A stretch of DNA of 64,000 nt from CAZGMJ01 sp964526785 (GCA_964526785.1 CAZGMJ010000017.1:17612-81611), one strand, 5' to 3'. Shown: positions 1-9,317, numbered from the stretch's first letter. Made by a program: numbers and translations. The notes: generated by a model not told the origin, from the sequence alone.

Positions 1-28
1 CTTACCTGCAACGATAGAGGAGTACGAA

Positions 29-1480
29 ATGGCTGAAAAACCGGTTCATCGCTTCGCTCGTTCCATACTGGTCATCGCAATCCTCTGCACGGCAGCGGCA
101 GCCGATCGTGTTGTCGTCCGCCCCGAAGACAACGGGCGGGCTCTCGAAAATCCCGCCATGGGGTGGGGATTCCATTATTACTCCAACATCCCGACGAATT
201 ATGGCTCGAAGCTCAAACCGTCCGATACATTGGACGATTTTCCCGGGCTGACGCACATTTACTTACGGATTCCCTGGGCGTACCTCGAGCCGGCCGAAGG
301 GCGATTCGACTGGTCGCCGCTCGATACCCCCGCCCAGCGATGGATCGACAAAGGCAAGAAGATCGCCCTGCGCATATCCTGCTGCGAATCCTGGATGCGT
401 TATGCCACGCCCGAATGGGTCCGCAACGCGGGCGCCAAAGGGCACGATTTCCGGTCCGGCCAAGGCATCGTCGAGAACGGACCGCTCTGGGAACCGGATT
501 ACGAGGACCCCGTCTTTCTCGAAAAGCTCGACCATTTCCTGGCGGCTCTGGCGGATCGCTACGACGGCAGCCCGGATGTGGCCTTCATTGACGTTGGCTC
601 GTTTGGTGTATGGGGAGAGGGCCACACATACCACAGCACAAAGCTGCCCTATTCGAGCAACACGATTCGAACGCATATAGACCTGCATCTCAAGCACTTC
701 AAGAAGACGCTGCTGGCCGCCAACGATGATTTCGTAAGCCACGGCCGCGGCCCCGAAAGCATCGAATATGCCGCTCGGCGCGGACTCACGTTGCGGGACG
801 ACAGCATACTGGTCCAGCCCGCCCCGAAAGCGTACTTTCATGCGGACCTGGCCGAACGGTTCTGGCCCAACGTCCCGGTCGTTCTCGAATGTCAGCATTT
901 CGGCCCGTCCGTCGAGCGGGGGGCGTGGCAGGATGGCTCTCTGTATCTGCAGGCCGTCGAAGACTACCACGCCGCCTATGCGTCCATCCACTGGTGGCCG
1001 CGGGAATTCCTGGACGCAAACCGCGACCTGATTGGCCGCATGAACCTTCGCCTGGGCTATCGCCTGCAACTGGTCGAAGCATCGTGGCCGGAGCAAATGG
1101 ATATCGATGGGGAGCTGGGCATTACCCTCAAATGGCGAAACGCAGGCGTGACGCCGTGCTACCCCGGAGGACACCCCGCTGTAACGCTGAAGGATGCCGA
1201 AGGCGGCATCGTGGGTGTATACGTCGACAGCGAATTCAATGTCCGCTCGCTTACGCCGGCTGAGCCCGACAAGGCTCCCGTTACCGAACGTTCGCTGAGC
1301 TTTAAGCTCTCACGGAAACAGCACGGCGGCTACCGACCGACCATCCGTGAGTCGGGCGCATACGAACTGTACATTTCCATCGGCAACAGCACCGGAACTC
1401 CGCGTATCGCTCTGCCGCTGGTCGATGGTGATGGACATAAGCGCTATCGGCTGGGGCATCTGGAGGTGTCGGCCCCATAA
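29..1480 (+). CDS. Secreted DUF4832-type putative glycoside hydrolase
   Basis: The 483-residue protein starts at an ATG preceded by GAGGAG. It opens with a signal peptide (basic start, hydrophobic residues 12-24, cleavage near residue 25). Residues about 40-330 look like a TIM-barrel glycosidase-like region: it begins with NPAMGWGF, continues with a WAYLEPAEGRFDW block, and has acidic residues in GVWGEGH near residue 195. Residues about 340-480 form a beta-sandwich tail of the DUF4832 type. The family is widespread in Planctomycetota and Bacteroidota and is thought to act on polysaccharides, but its substrate is unknown. The upstream context is cut off by the window edge. It converges with the GxGYxYP gene. 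Family call is fairly secure; enzymatic role is inferred. Confidence 0.7.
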   Translation: MAEKPVHRFARSILVIAILCTAAAADRVVVRPEDNGRALENPAMGWGFHYYSNIPTNYGSKLKPSDTLDDFPGLTHIYLRIPWAYLEPAEGRFDWSPLDTPAQRWIDKGKKIALRISCCESWMRYATPEWVRNAGAKGHDFRSGQGIVENGPLWEPDYEDPVFLEKLDHFLAALADRYDGSPDVAFIDVGSFGVWGEGHTYHSTKLPYSSNTIRTHIDLHLKHFKKTLLAANDDFVSHGRGPESIEYAARRGLTLRDDSILVQPAPKAYFHADLAERFWPNVPVVLECQHFGPSVERGAWQDGSLYLQAVEDYHAAYASIHWWPREFLDANRDLIGRMNLRLGYRLQLVEASWPEQMDIDGELGITLKWRNAGVTPCYPGGHPAVTLKDAEGGIVGVYVDSEFNVRSLTPAEPDKAPVTERSLSFKLSRKQHGGYRPTIRESGAYELYISIGNSTGTPRIALPLVDGDGHKRYRLGHLEVSAP

Positions 1481-1505
1481 GCGGGAAAGACGCTGGAATC
1501 CCCAT

Positions 1506-1523
1506 CAGCCCCAAAAGGGGCTG
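1506..1523 (+). terminator. Stem-loop after the DUF4832 gene
   Basis: A perfect 7-bp inverted repeat, CAGCCCC / GGGGCTG, closes an AAAA loop 25 bases after the stop codon. There is no U-run after it, so it is a terminator or RNA-stabilising hairpin only by position. The rest of the roughly 290-base gap up to the convergent gene shows no convincing gene. Confidence 0.4.
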
Positions 1524-1767
1524 CTGAACTGACGCAGACCATGTACGAGATCAGCTTCAGACTACCGACCGATCGCGAATTGCATCGATTTTTTGCTCCA
1601 AATGGCCGAAGAACAGCGCCGGCTCTGCGACTTGCTGCATTGATTGGGTGTCCCATTTGGAACTCAGAAGACACCTTTGAAGTATGCGCGAGTCTTCCCG
1701 TGCGGATGTCTCTTGCGCCGCCAGGCTGAAACACGACATCAAACCAGCGACTCATCCAATGATTGAG

Positions 1768-3720
1768 CTATTTCTCAAGTTCGGATGTATCCTGGTTTTG
1801 CAGGTATATGCGGTAGAGTTCGAAGAACGTCGGAGCGTCGAGCAGTTCGATGTCGGGATTGCGCTGTTCGATTTGTTCGACGGTTCGGACGTACCAGAAG
1901 GGTCGCTTGAGGATGTTGCGGAACCAGTGGAACGGCGGATGCCCTTCTTTGCGGCGTTGAGCGACACGGCGGACGACGTGCTCAGCGGCGGCGCGAGGGT
2001 CGCCTTCATTGACGTCGTGATCGAAGCGGAGGACGGGCATATTCCTGTGCAGGAGGGTAGCGGGTCCGGCCGAGGGGACGATGCCGTTGGGGCTGAAGGA
2101 GGCATAGCAGTCGAAGCCGGCGTCGTTGAGCTGGGGGCCGTGGCCATAGATGATAAAGCCTGTGATGCTCAGGCCCCAGCGGTCGTAGAAGGATTTGCAA
2201 TGGCGGGCCCAGGCGTCGAGGCCACTGGGGAGGTGCGATACGCCGCGAGGTTCCTGCAGCATGCCCGGCTCGCAATAGCCCGCTCCGTTGTCGGCGGCGG
2301 CGAAGTAGTCGTTGTCGGTGGCGGTTCTGCGGATGTAGTCCATGGCCATGGGGGCCCGGCGGTCAAGCACGGGGCTGATGCACCACATCATCGGAACGGT
2401 GCCGCGGGCGGGGTCGTCCCAGATGTCCATCGTTCGCTGATAGAGCCAGGCGGCGCAGTCATAATCGCCAACATAGAAGACGAGGAACTGGCGGTCCTTG
2501 AAATCGACGCGGCCGTCGGTTGTGAGGTAGCCGCGGTCGATGAGATCCCGGCGGGTGACCCATTTCTGCGGGTAGGCGTCTTTGAGCGGATAGTGGGCGA
2601 AGAAGGAGGCGTTGGCCATTGCCCCGTAGCCGATGGCGTCGGCGTCCATGAAGCCGTTATAGGCGCTGATGATTCTGCCGTATTCCCACTCGGAGGGGAC
2701 GGGATCGTGGGTGCCGCCGGCCGTGCCGTGCGAGGTATATTTGTATGCCCAGGGAACGAAACCGCCGATGTGTATCATTCTCTCTCTGCCGCCCTGTTCG
2801 TATGCGCTGCGTAGCAGTGCTTTGAGGGTGGCCAGATCGGTGCCCGGTTTCTGATGCGGGTCGTCGACGGGGGCTTCGTCGTCCCAGACATGGAGGTCGA
2901 AGAAGAACGCCCGTTTGCTGATGAAGATGTCGTGGTTGGTGAGGCAGTGGTGGTTCAGGACGGTCGCGCGAGGCTTTCGCATCCAATACTGATCGAGGTA
3001 GTATGCACCGAAAGCGCCGTCGCACTTGCCGGCGTCCAGGTAGTGGTGCTTCATCCAGAGATACGCGTCGCACTTGGCCGAACCGGTGGAGGGGTGGTCC
3101 GTGCCCGGGATGGTGCCGGAACCGGTGAAGAGGGACTGACCGTCGGCGGTCACGAGCCTACACCTGACGGGGAGCATCGGGCCCGCCTTGACCAGGCGGC
3201 CGTAGAGGCTGTCGGGATCTTCGTCGTAGCGGACGGGCAGCAGATCTTCGGCGCCGGCTACCGTCGAGGCGACATTGCTCGTAGCGGCAACATTGGGGTC
3301 GTACACGACAACGCCCCGAATGCAGGAAGCGAATCTTTCCACGAGGTTGACGATACCACCGGCCTTTTCGGTCGGAATGTCGGCGAGCCACCGGCCGGGG
3401 GCGGTCATCCTGTCGAGCCAGTAGTCATCCACGTTACGGCGGGCGTGCTGGGAATCGACGAAGCGGATGAATAATTGCGGCCGGTCGCGGTTGACAATGC
3501 CCTGCAGGGCGGCGACGGCGTGGCAGTGGTCCCAGGCCATCTCGACCTGCTCGGGGTTGGTCGGATCGACTTGCAGGGTATAGCGAAGATCATATATCGT
3601 GATCGGGGACGTAGCGGCCGTGCAGACGGCAGGCGAGAGGCAAAAGGCAAAGCAGCACGACAGAAGCACGGGGATTAGCCAGGACAAGGAGGCCCGACAA
3701 GCAATACGGCAGATTCTCAT
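1768..3720 (-). CDS. GxGYxYP family putative glycoside hydrolase
   Basis: I place the start at the ATG at 3720, preceded by GGGAGCAG, rather than the longer frame reaching 3831; this gives 650 residues with an immediate signal peptide. The name-giving motif appears as GAGYCEP at about residues 479-485. The N-terminal half, with a YDLRYTLQVD opening and an NRDRPQLFIRF block, matches the companion N-terminal domain of this family. The proteins are predicted secreted carbohydrate-active enzymes, but no reaction is established. The gene is divergent from the TRAP operon, and both have good promoters in the shared 269-bp gap, so co-regulation is possible. Family call strong, function inferred. Confidence 0.75.
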   Translation of the reverse strand: MRICRIACRASLSWLIPVLLSCCFAFCLSPAVCTAATSPITIYDLRYTLQVDPTNPEQVEMAWDHCHAVAALQGIVNRDRPQLFIRFVDSQHARRNVDDYWLDRMTAPGRWLADIPTEKAGGIVNLVERFASCIRGVVVYDPNVAATSNVASTVAGAEDLLPVRYDEDPDSLYGRLVKAGPMLPVRCRLVTADGQSLFTGSGTIPGTDHPSTGSAKCDAYLWMKHHYLDAGKCDGAFGAYYLDQYWMRKPRATVLNHHCLTNHDIFISKRAFFFDLHVWDDEAPVDDPHQKPGTDLATLKALLRSAYEQGGRERMIHIGGFVPWAYKYTSHGTAGGTHDPVPSEWEYGRIISAYNGFMDADAIGYGAMANASFFAHYPLKDAYPQKWVTRRDLIDRGYLTTDGRVDFKDRQFLVFYVGDYDCAAWLYQRTMDIWDDPARGTVPMMWCISPVLDRRAPMAMDYIRRTATDNDYFAAADNGAGYCEPGMLQEPRGVSHLPSGLDAWARHCKSFYDRWGLSITGFIIYGHGPQLNDAGFDCYASFSPNGIVPSAGPATLLHRNMPVLRFDHDVNEGDPRAAAEHVVRRVAQRRKEGHPPFHWFRNILKRPFWYVRTVEQIEQRNPDIELLDAPTFFELYRIYLQNQDTSELEK

Positions 3721-3782
3721 AAATACTGCTCCCAACGAGAAGCGAATGGCATTGAAAAAACGCGTTCGGCGCGACGCGGAGG

Positions 3783-3810
3783 AGTATAACGGTTTGCGAT
3801 GATACTGCAA
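3783..3810 (-). promoter_or_regulatory. Sigma70-like promoter of the GxGYxYP gene
   Basis: Read on the minus strand: TTGCAG, a 16-bp spacer, then TATACT. The predicted start would leave a leader of about 55 nt before the ATG at 3720. It lies back to back with the TRAP promoter. Confidence 0.55.
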
Positions 3811-3879
3811 GACGGCAGCACGCGGCTGCAACCAGGCCTGAAGGTCCGGCGGTGCGGCAGAAGCCGTTCAAATAGACAG

Positions 3880-3908
3880 TTGCAGAAGGCGAAGGTCACG
3901 CTTATCAT
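3880..3908 (+). promoter_or_regulatory. Sigma70-like promoter of the TRAP operon
   Basis: TTGCAG, a 17-bp spacer, then TATCAT, about 80 bp upstream of the dctP start. The same TTGCAG -35 variant occurs in the divergent promoter and upstream of the aldo/keto reductase. Confidence 0.55.
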
Positions 3909-3989
3909 ACGTCTTTTGTGGCCGGTTCGATGCATTGTCCGCCGAGCGCCGGCGCGACGAAACGTTAACGCAGTGATGGGAGCGAAATC

Positions 3990-5030
3990 ATGAGACGAGC
4001 GAATGTGGTGGCATTGATGGTGGCTTTTCTGGTGTTGCTGACGTGGCTGGCCGGGTGCGGCGAATCGCCTGAGCAGGAGGCGGTGACGGAGTTGTCGTAC
4101 AGCGTGTTCTTCCCGCCGACGCACATTCAGTGCAAGACGGCCGAGGCGTGGGCGAGCGAGATTGAGAAGCGCACGGACGGGAAGGTCAAGATCACGGTAT
4201 ATCCGGCGGGGACGCTGACCAAAGCTCCGCAGTGCTATGAGGGCGTTGTCAACGGGATTTCGGATATCGGCATGAGCTGCTTTGCTTATACGCGAGGCCG
4301 TTTCCCCCTGCTGGAGGGTCTGGATCTGCCTTTGGGTTATCCCAGCGGCAAGGTGGCGACGCGGGCGGCGACGGAGATGGTCCGCAAGCACCAGCCTGAG
4401 GAAGTGGCCGATGTGAAAGTCCTGTACGTGCACGCCCACGGGCCGGGGATTCTGGCTTCGCGCAAGCCTGTGCGGAAGATCGAGGATCTGGCGGATTTGA
4501 AGGTGCGGGCGACGGGCCTGTCGTCGAAGATCGTCCAGAGTCTGGGCGGGACGCCGGTGGCGATGAGCCAGCCGGAGACGTATGAGGCACTGCAGAAAGG
4601 CGTGGTCGACGCGACGTTCTGTCCGGTCGAGACGCTCAAGGGATGGAAGCAGGGAGAGGTTATCGACAGCATTACCGACACGTCCGCAATCGGGTACACG
4701 ACGTCGATGTTCGTGGTGATGAACAAGGATGCGTGGAACAAGCTCTCACCTGAGGTACAGAACGTATTCAACGAAGTCAGCGACGAGTATGTCGGCAAGC
4801 ATGGCGAAGCCTGGGACCAGGCGGACGAAGAGGGTATGGCGTTTATCAAGGAGCTGAATCGCGAGATTATCAAGCTGCCAGCCGACGAACAGCAGCGATG
4901 GAAAGAGGCGGTGCAGCCGATTCTGGATGAGTACGTCAGCAGCATGCAGGAGAAGAACCTGCCGGGCAAGGAGTTCCTGAGCGATCTTCAGAGCCTGATT
5001 GGCAAGTATTCGGAGCAGATGGATCAGTAG
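3990..5030 (+). CDS. dctP: TRAP transporter substrate-binding lipoprotein DctP
   Basis: The 346-residue protein captures an organic acid, typically a carboxylate or sugar acid, and delivers it to the DctQ/DctM membrane parts for sodium-driven uptake. The ATG follows GGGAG. A lipoprotein signal ends in LAGC with Cys23, so the protein is probably membrane-anchored rather than freely periplasmic. Family landmarks are AEAWASEIEKRTDGKVKI near the N-terminus and LKVRATG, whose Arg contacts the ligand carboxylate in known DctP proteins. The stop codon abuts the next start (TAGATG), so it is the first gene of a tight operon. The ligand cannot be read from sequence. Confidence 0.92.
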   Translation: MRRANVVALMVAFLVLLTWLAGCGESPEQEAVTELSYSVFFPPTHIQCKTAEAWASEIEKRTDGKVKITVYPAGTLTKAPQCYEGVVNGISDIGMSCFAYTRGRFPLLEGLDLPLGYPSGKVATRAATEMVRKHQPEEVADVKVLYVHAHGPGILASRKPVRKIEDLADLKVRATGLSSKIVQSLGGTPVAMSQPETYEALQKGVVDATFCPVETLKGWKQGEVIDSITDTSAIGYTTSMFVVMNKDAWNKLSPEVQNVFNEVSDEYVGKHGEAWDQADEEGMAFIKELNREIIKLPADEQQRWKEAVQPILDEYVSSMQEKNLPGKEFLSDLQSLIGKYSEQMDQ

Positions 5031-5573
5031 ATGACAGCGGCGGGTTTTGGAACGGGCTTAGAGCGGGCTGGGAGGGTGTATGCGCGCGCGCTCCGATTGC
5101 TGGTCTGTGCGCTCTTGGGCATTTCGGGCGCCAGCGTGCTCGCGATCATGCTCATTACGTGCGCCGATGTGATCCTGCGTCTTTCGGTGGTCAAGAGCGT
5201 TGTGCGGTGGTCCATTGTTGGTGCACACGATATCGTGATGATCGCGGGCGCGGTAAGTCTGGCGACCGCCCTGCCGTACACGACGGCGGTCAAGGGGCAC
5301 GTGGCGATTGAGTATTTCTTCCACAAGTTCAACCGGCGAGGGCGGTTCGTTCTCGACACTTTGATCAGGCTCCTGGGTATGGCATTCTTCGCGTTTCTGT
5401 GCTGGCGGAGCATCCTGTACGGTATGGCGTTTTATCGCAACGGCCAGGTGAGCCAGACGATTGAACTGCCTTTGTTCTGGGTGCCGTGGGTGATTGCGTT
5501 CTGCTGCGGGGTTGTGGTGCTCGTGATCCTCTATAATCTGACCCATCCCGGGCGGGAGATGATCAAGCCATGA
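5031..5573 (+). CDS. dctQ: TRAP transporter small permease DctQ
   Basis: The 180-residue membrane protein has four hydrophobic segments, at about residues 20-45, 58-80, 100-125 and 143-165, as expected for the small TRAP subunit. The segment GAVSLATALPYTTAVKGHV resembles the conserved second-helix region of the DctQ family. It starts directly after the dctP stop and overlaps dctM by four bases (ATGA), so translation is probably coupled. It partners DctM in the sodium-dependent carrier. Confidence 0.9.
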   Translation: MTAAGFGTGLERAGRVYARALRLLVCALLGISGASVLAIMLITCADVILRLSVVKSVVRWSIVGAHDIVMIAGAVSLATALPYTTAVKGHVAIEYFFHKFNRRGRFVLDTLIRLLGMAFFAFLCWRSILYGMAFYRNGQVSQTIELPLFWVPWVIAFCCGVVVLVILYNLTHPGREMIKP

Positions 5574-6871
5574 GTCCGATCCAGGCGGGCATAGCGGGCT
5601 GTGTGATGCTTTTCGTGCTTCTGGCGGCGAGTATGCCGGTGGCATTTGCGATGGCGATCGTCGGTTTCGTCGGTTTTGCTGTCGTGGTTTCGCCTGAGGC
5701 GGCCATGAGCATGATCACGCTCGACCTCTATAACACCTTCTCGTCGTACAATCTCACCGTGATTCCGCTGTTCGTACTGATGGGGCAGGTGGCGTTCCAC
5801 ACAGGGATCAGTCGGCGGCTTTTCGATGCGGCCTATCACTGGCTGGGGGGACTGCCCGGCGGGCTGGCGATGTCGACGGTGGGTGCGTGTACGGCCTTCG
5901 GAGCGATCTGCGGGTCCGGACCGGCTACGGCGGCGACGATGGCTTCGGTCGCCCTGCCCGAGATGAAGCGGTACAAGTACGATCTGGAACTGGGTTGCGG
6001 CGCGGTGGCAGCCGGAGGCAGCCTGGGAATGCTGATTCCGCCGAGCGTTGTGTTTATCGTGTATGCGATCATGACCGAACAGTCGGTGGGCCAGTTGTTC
6101 GTTGCAGGGATCGTACCCGGCGTACTGATTGCGGCGTTATTCTGTATGACCATCTATCTCAACTGCAAGTTACGGCCTCACCTGGCACCGCCGGCCCGGC
6201 ATTTCAGCCTGTGGACCAAATTCGCATCTTTGACGGGAGCCATCGAGACGGTCATCCTGTTCGTCCTTGTAATCGGCGGGATGTTCAAGGGCTGGTTCAC
6301 TCCGACCGAGGCAGCGGCCATCGGAGCAGCGGGCACGCTGGTCATTGCACTGTTCAAGAAGCAGTTGTCCTTCGGAATGGTCAAGCGTTCACTGCAGGAG
6401 ACGGTTCGCACGTCGTGCATGGTCATGATTATCGTTACGGGGGCGGTCATTTTCGGGCACTTTCTGGCGGTGACGCGGATACCATTCGAGCTGGCATCGT
6501 CGCTGGCGAAGCTGCCGCTGCCCGGCTGGAGCATTATGGGCATCATCATCCTGTTCTATCTGCTGGCAGGCTGTTTCATCGACGCGTTAGGGTTGATTCT
6601 GCTGACCATCCCGATCTTCTATCCCGTTGTGACGCAACTCCATTACGACCCGATCTGGTTCGGCGTGATTATCGTGGTGGTGACCCAGATGGGTGTCATT
6701 TCACCCCCGGTGGGAGTATGCGTATACGTGGTGAGCGGCATCGAGCGGGACATCCCCTTGCAGACAATCTTTCGCGGGGCCCTGCCGTTTTTGGCGGCGC
6801 TGGTTGTTTCGGCAATAATCCTCATAGCATTTCCGGAAGTATGCCTCTTTCTGCCGAGACTGATCAAGTAG
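5570..6871 (+). CDS. dctM: TRAP transporter large permease DctM
   Basis: This 433-residue, very hydrophobic protein is the ion-coupled transport subunit. It has the length and about a dozen membrane segments usual for DctM. Family landmarks include GAICGSGPATAATMASVALP at about residues 104-123, and MLIPPSVVFIVYA followed by a second half containing FIDALGLILLTIPIFYP. The symmetric two-half layout fits the elevator-type ion transporter fold known for this family. Its ATGA start overlaps dctQ. The next gene, a universal stress protein, follows after 37 bases and is probably cotranscribed. Confidence 0.92.
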   Translation: MSPIQAGIAGCVMLFVLLAASMPVAFAMAIVGFVGFAVVVSPEAAMSMITLDLYNTFSSYNLTVIPLFVLMGQVAFHTGISRRLFDAAYHWLGGLPGGLAMSTVGACTAFGAICGSGPATAATMASVALPEMKRYKYDLELGCGAVAAGGSLGMLIPPSVVFIVYAIMTEQSVGQLFVAGIVPGVLIAALFCMTIYLNCKLRPHLAPPARHFSLWTKFASLTGAIETVILFVLVIGGMFKGWFTPTEAAAIGAAGTLVIALFKKQLSFGMVKRSLQETVRTSCMVMIIVTGAVIFGHFLAVTRIPFELASSLAKLPLPGWSIMGIIILFYLLAGCFIDALGLILLTIPIFYPVVTQLHYDPIWFGVIIVVVTQMGVISPPVGVCVYVVSGIERDIPLQTIFRGALPFLAALVVSAIILIAFPEVCLFLPRLIK

Positions 6872-6908
6872 GACGGCAGAGGCGTAATTTTGAAAGGCCG
6901 GTGAGACC

Positions 6909-7397
6909 ATGAGCGGCATCGAGTCAAGACAAAGGCGTTTTCGACGGATTCTGTTTTGCACGGACTTCTCCGAGAACGCGAGTTTTGCGTTTTCCTTCGC
7001 AGTAGATGCGGTAATGCAGCGGCCGGGGAGCGAGCTGTATTTGTTACACGTCGTCCCCGAATCCGAGGCGCAGTTCTGGAAGACCTATATCTACGAGGTG
7101 GACAACGTCGATGCCAAGGCGAAGCAGGATGTAGACGAGCGGATCGACCGCGACTATCGATCACGTTTGCCCGACGGGTTAGGGTTGAACGTTGAGTTCC
7201 GGATCGGCAGGGACTCGCATGAAATTCTGCGTCTGGCGAAGGAGAAGGGCATCGATCTGATCGTGATGGGCCGGCAGGGCCGGAGTTTCGTGGAAAAAGC
7301 ACTTTTCGGCAATGTCACAGAAAAGGTTGTGCGCAAGGCACCGTGTGCGGTGCTCGTGGTTCCGATGAGCTATCGGCAGCAGGCTATTGGCGAATAG
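6909..7397 (+). CDS. Universal stress protein (UspA family), TRAP-associated
   Basis: A 162-residue single Usp domain. It opens with RRILFCTDFSENASFAFSFA and ends with a nucleotide-binding loop GRQGRSFVEKALFGN, i.e. G-2x-G-9x-G followed by Asn instead of the usual Ser/Thr, then APCAVLVVP. The loop suggests ATP binding, although the Asn substitution makes that less certain. Ribosome site GAAAGG precedes the ATG. A Usp gene at the end of a TRAP operon is a known arrangement: TeaD in the Halomonas ectoine TRAP system, where it modulates transport. A similar role here is an inference from position. Confidence 0.88.
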   Translation: MSGIESRQRRFRRILFCTDFSENASFAFSFAVDAVMQRPGSELYLLHVVPESEAQFWKTYIYEVDNVDAKAKQDVDERIDRDYRSRLPDGLGLNVEFRIGRDSHEILRLAKEKGIDLIVMGRQGRSFVEKALFGNVTEKVVRKAPCAVLVVPMSYRQQAIGE

Positions 7398-7743
7398 CCG
7401 TGCCGGACAAGCGTGCACAGGCGGAGACGGAGACGGCAACGGCGAAAACCCCTCAAAGGTGCGAGAGTATTGCGACCTTAAAAGACTGAGGCAAGAGGGG
7501 CGATCGATTATTATACCCTCTGATATACGGGCGAAGACACAACTGACGAATATACATTGCATCCATGATTGCAGCTTTGCCGGTTGGGCGTTATAATGCG
7601 TTACGGTGCATTATTGGTTCAATGGCCTGCGTGCATGCAATGTGAATCGAACAGAGACAACAACCAACCATGGAGACTCTGTGGCAATCGACAGGCCCGA
7701 CGGCATTCGCCCGGGCCGGGACATCGGGAAAGGAAGTCATCTC
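7398..7743 (+). other. Gene-free stretch between the Usp and aldo/keto reductase genes
   Basis: This 346-base gap holds the promoter at 7569-7597 and a leader of about 140 nt before the chosen ATG at 7744. An upstream in-frame extension to 7606 exists, but it lacks a ribosome site and would push the Tat signal away from the N-terminus. No other gene is visible. Confidence 0.5.
7569..7597 (+). promoter_or_regulatory. Sigma70-like promoter of the aldo/keto reductase gene
   Basis: TTGCAG, a 17-bp spacer, then a perfect TATAAT. Transcription would start near 7604, giving a leader of about 140 nt in which no regulatory element was recognised. Confidence 0.55.
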
Positions 7744-8676
7744 ATGCAAGAGCATACATCGGATTCGAATAGAATCAGTGAAAAAGTCAGTCGTCGCCGA
7801 TTCATCGGCACCACACTCGCCGGCGCCGGAGCCTTCGTTGGCGGAGTAAACTGGGTCGAAGCCCGCCCGTCGAAGACGGCCGGAGCGGTAGATATGGTAA
7901 CGCTTGGCAAGACCGGCATTAAGACGTCCCGACTGGCTCAGGGAACGGGCTGGAACGGCGGAGCGCGTTCATCGGCACACGTGCGGCTGGGGGAGAAGGT
8001 GCTGTGCAATTTGATCCGTCACAGTCTGGACCACGGCGTCCGGCTGATGGATGCTGCGGACCTTTACGGCTCGCACCGTTACGTTCGCAAGGCACTCGAC
8101 GGCGTCTCTCGCGACAAGTACGAACTGCTCAGCAAGATCTGGCCGCGCGAGGCATTCTGGAATATGCCGTCAGGCGGTGCAAAAGAGGAAGTGAACCGAT
8201 TCCGCAAGGAGTTGAATTCGGAAGTGATCGATATCTGCCTAATCCACTGCATGACGGATACGAACTGGCCGCAGCAGTATGAGCAAATTCGCGACGAACT
8301 GTCGGCGATGAAAGAGCAGGGAGCCGTCCGGGCGGTTGGGGTCTCATGCCACGATTTTGGTGCATTGAAGGTGGCGGCCGAGCACCCGTGGGTGGACGTG
8401 ATTCTTGCTCGCATCAACAACGCAGGCAAATCCGCTTATATGGATGGTACGGTCGAAGAGGTCTCTTCAGTGCTTAAGAAGGCACGGGCCAACGGCAAGA
8501 CCATTATCGGGATGAAGATATTCGGCGCGGGCAAGCTGGTAAAGCCTGAGCAGAAGAACTCGTCGCTGAAATACGTGTTCGACAACAAGCTGGTCGACGC
8601 CATCACGATCGGCATGATGGATACGCAGGAGGTCAACGACACGGTCAAGCGCCTGAACGCGGCGGTCAAAGCATAG
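7744..8676 (+). CDS. Tat-exported aldo/keto reductase
   Basis: The chosen ATG at 7744 follows GGAAAGGAAG and gives 310 residues with an N-terminal twin-arginine signal (SRRRFIG, then a hydrophobic AGAGAFVGG stretch). The mature part is an aldo/keto reductase TIM barrel. The catalytic tetrad is visible as Asp and Tyr in DAADLYGSH, Lys in ELLSKIW and His in CLIHCMT. The enzyme probably reduces or oxidises a carbonyl/alcohol substrate outside the cytoplasm. NAD(P) would have to be bound before Tat export, as known for exported oxidoreductases. It is a single gene with its own promoter; the next gene is convergent. The substrate is unknown. Confidence 0.85.
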   Translation: MQEHTSDSNRISEKVSRRRFIGTTLAGAGAFVGGVNWVEARPSKTAGAVDMVTLGKTGIKTSRLAQGTGWNGGARSSAHVRLGEKVLCNLIRHSLDHGVRLMDAADLYGSHRYVRKALDGVSRDKYELLSKIWPREAFWNMPSGGAKEEVNRFRKELNSEVIDICLIHCMTDTNWPQQYEQIRDELSAMKEQGAVRAVGVSCHDFGALKVAAEHPWVDVILARINNAGKSAYMDGTVEEVSSVLKKARANGKTIIGMKIFGAGKLVKPEQKNSSLKYVFDNKLVDAITIGMMDTQEVNDTVKRLNAAVKA

Positions 8677-8792
8677 AGACGCGAGTCCGAAGGACTTACA
8701 ACGGTTGAGGGCGGCGCGGTTTTGCAACGGCGTCTCGGCGACTTGGGCTTGCTTGAGGCGCTGAAGTCAATGCGCCTGCCGATCTGATGCAC

Positions 8793-8809
8793 GCGGAGTT
8801 TGACTCCGC
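8793..8809. terminator. Hairpin between convergent genes
   Basis: Perfect 7-bp arms GCGGAGT / ACTCCGC around a TTG loop lie in the 293-base gap between the aldo/keto reductase and TfoX-N genes. A second, weaker hairpin (AGGCGC / GCGCCT, 10-base loop) lies at 8756-8777. Neither has a U-run. The gap shows no gene. Confidence 0.35.
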
Positions 8810-8969
8810 TCGGCCGTGCAACTGCGGAACGGGCATTCGCGAACATATCGGTCGATCGTATTGCTGTATGCTGTAGTAGCCGCCGCAAGCGTACGCGCCG
8901 CATGCACTACAGCACAAGCGCAAGGACCATATTGAGATCGCTTTGCGGGTTAGGGATTCTCGTCGGCAT

Positions 8970-9317
8970 TCATTTTCCACCGGCTTTCTTCATGCTCGCG
9001 ATTTCCCAGGATCGCCGGGCCCACTCGGCCAGTATCCTGCGATCTTCGAGGACGTCCGCAGGCACCTCGTAGTACGACATTACGGTCGTCTTCCTGCGAT
9101 TGTCAGGGTACGGATCGAACGGCGATGATCCGGCTTCGACGAAATGCTCACGGTTTGTCTGGCCGACCTTGAGGTACATGACGTCGTCGGCGATCAGGCC
9201 AAACATGAGCCCGTCGTGATAGAGGCCGGCTCCGCCGAACATCTTACGGACCTGCACCCGGCCCAAGTCCGCAAGCTGGTCGGTCACGTATTCGACAAAT
9301 TCGTCCGATATGGCCAT
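8970..9317 (-). CDS. TfoX N-terminal domain protein
   Basis: A 115-residue protein. The ATG at 9317 sits seven bases after GAGGAG, preferred over an in-frame GTG at 9332 that lies inside this ribosome site. Residues about 8-100 match the TfoX N-terminal domain: FVEYVTDQLADLG, then VQVRKMFGGAGLYHDGLMFG, then LKVGQTNR. Full-length TfoX is a competence regulator, but proteins with this domain alone are widespread and their role is poorly defined. It is monocistronic. Confidence 0.82.
   Translation of the reverse strand: MAISDEFVEYVTDQLADLGRVQVRKMFGGAGLYHDGLMFGLIADDVMYLKVGQTNREHFVEAGSSPFDPYPDNRRKTTVMSYYEVPADVLEDRRILAEWARRSWEIASMKKAGGK

Noticed and set aside
1684..2814. Long plus-strand open frame opposite the GxGYxYP gene (376 codons)
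   Set aside because: It is the complement of a GC-rich coding region, has low-complexity Gly/Val/Ala/Glu composition and no ribosome site; the minus-strand gene has clear family motifs.
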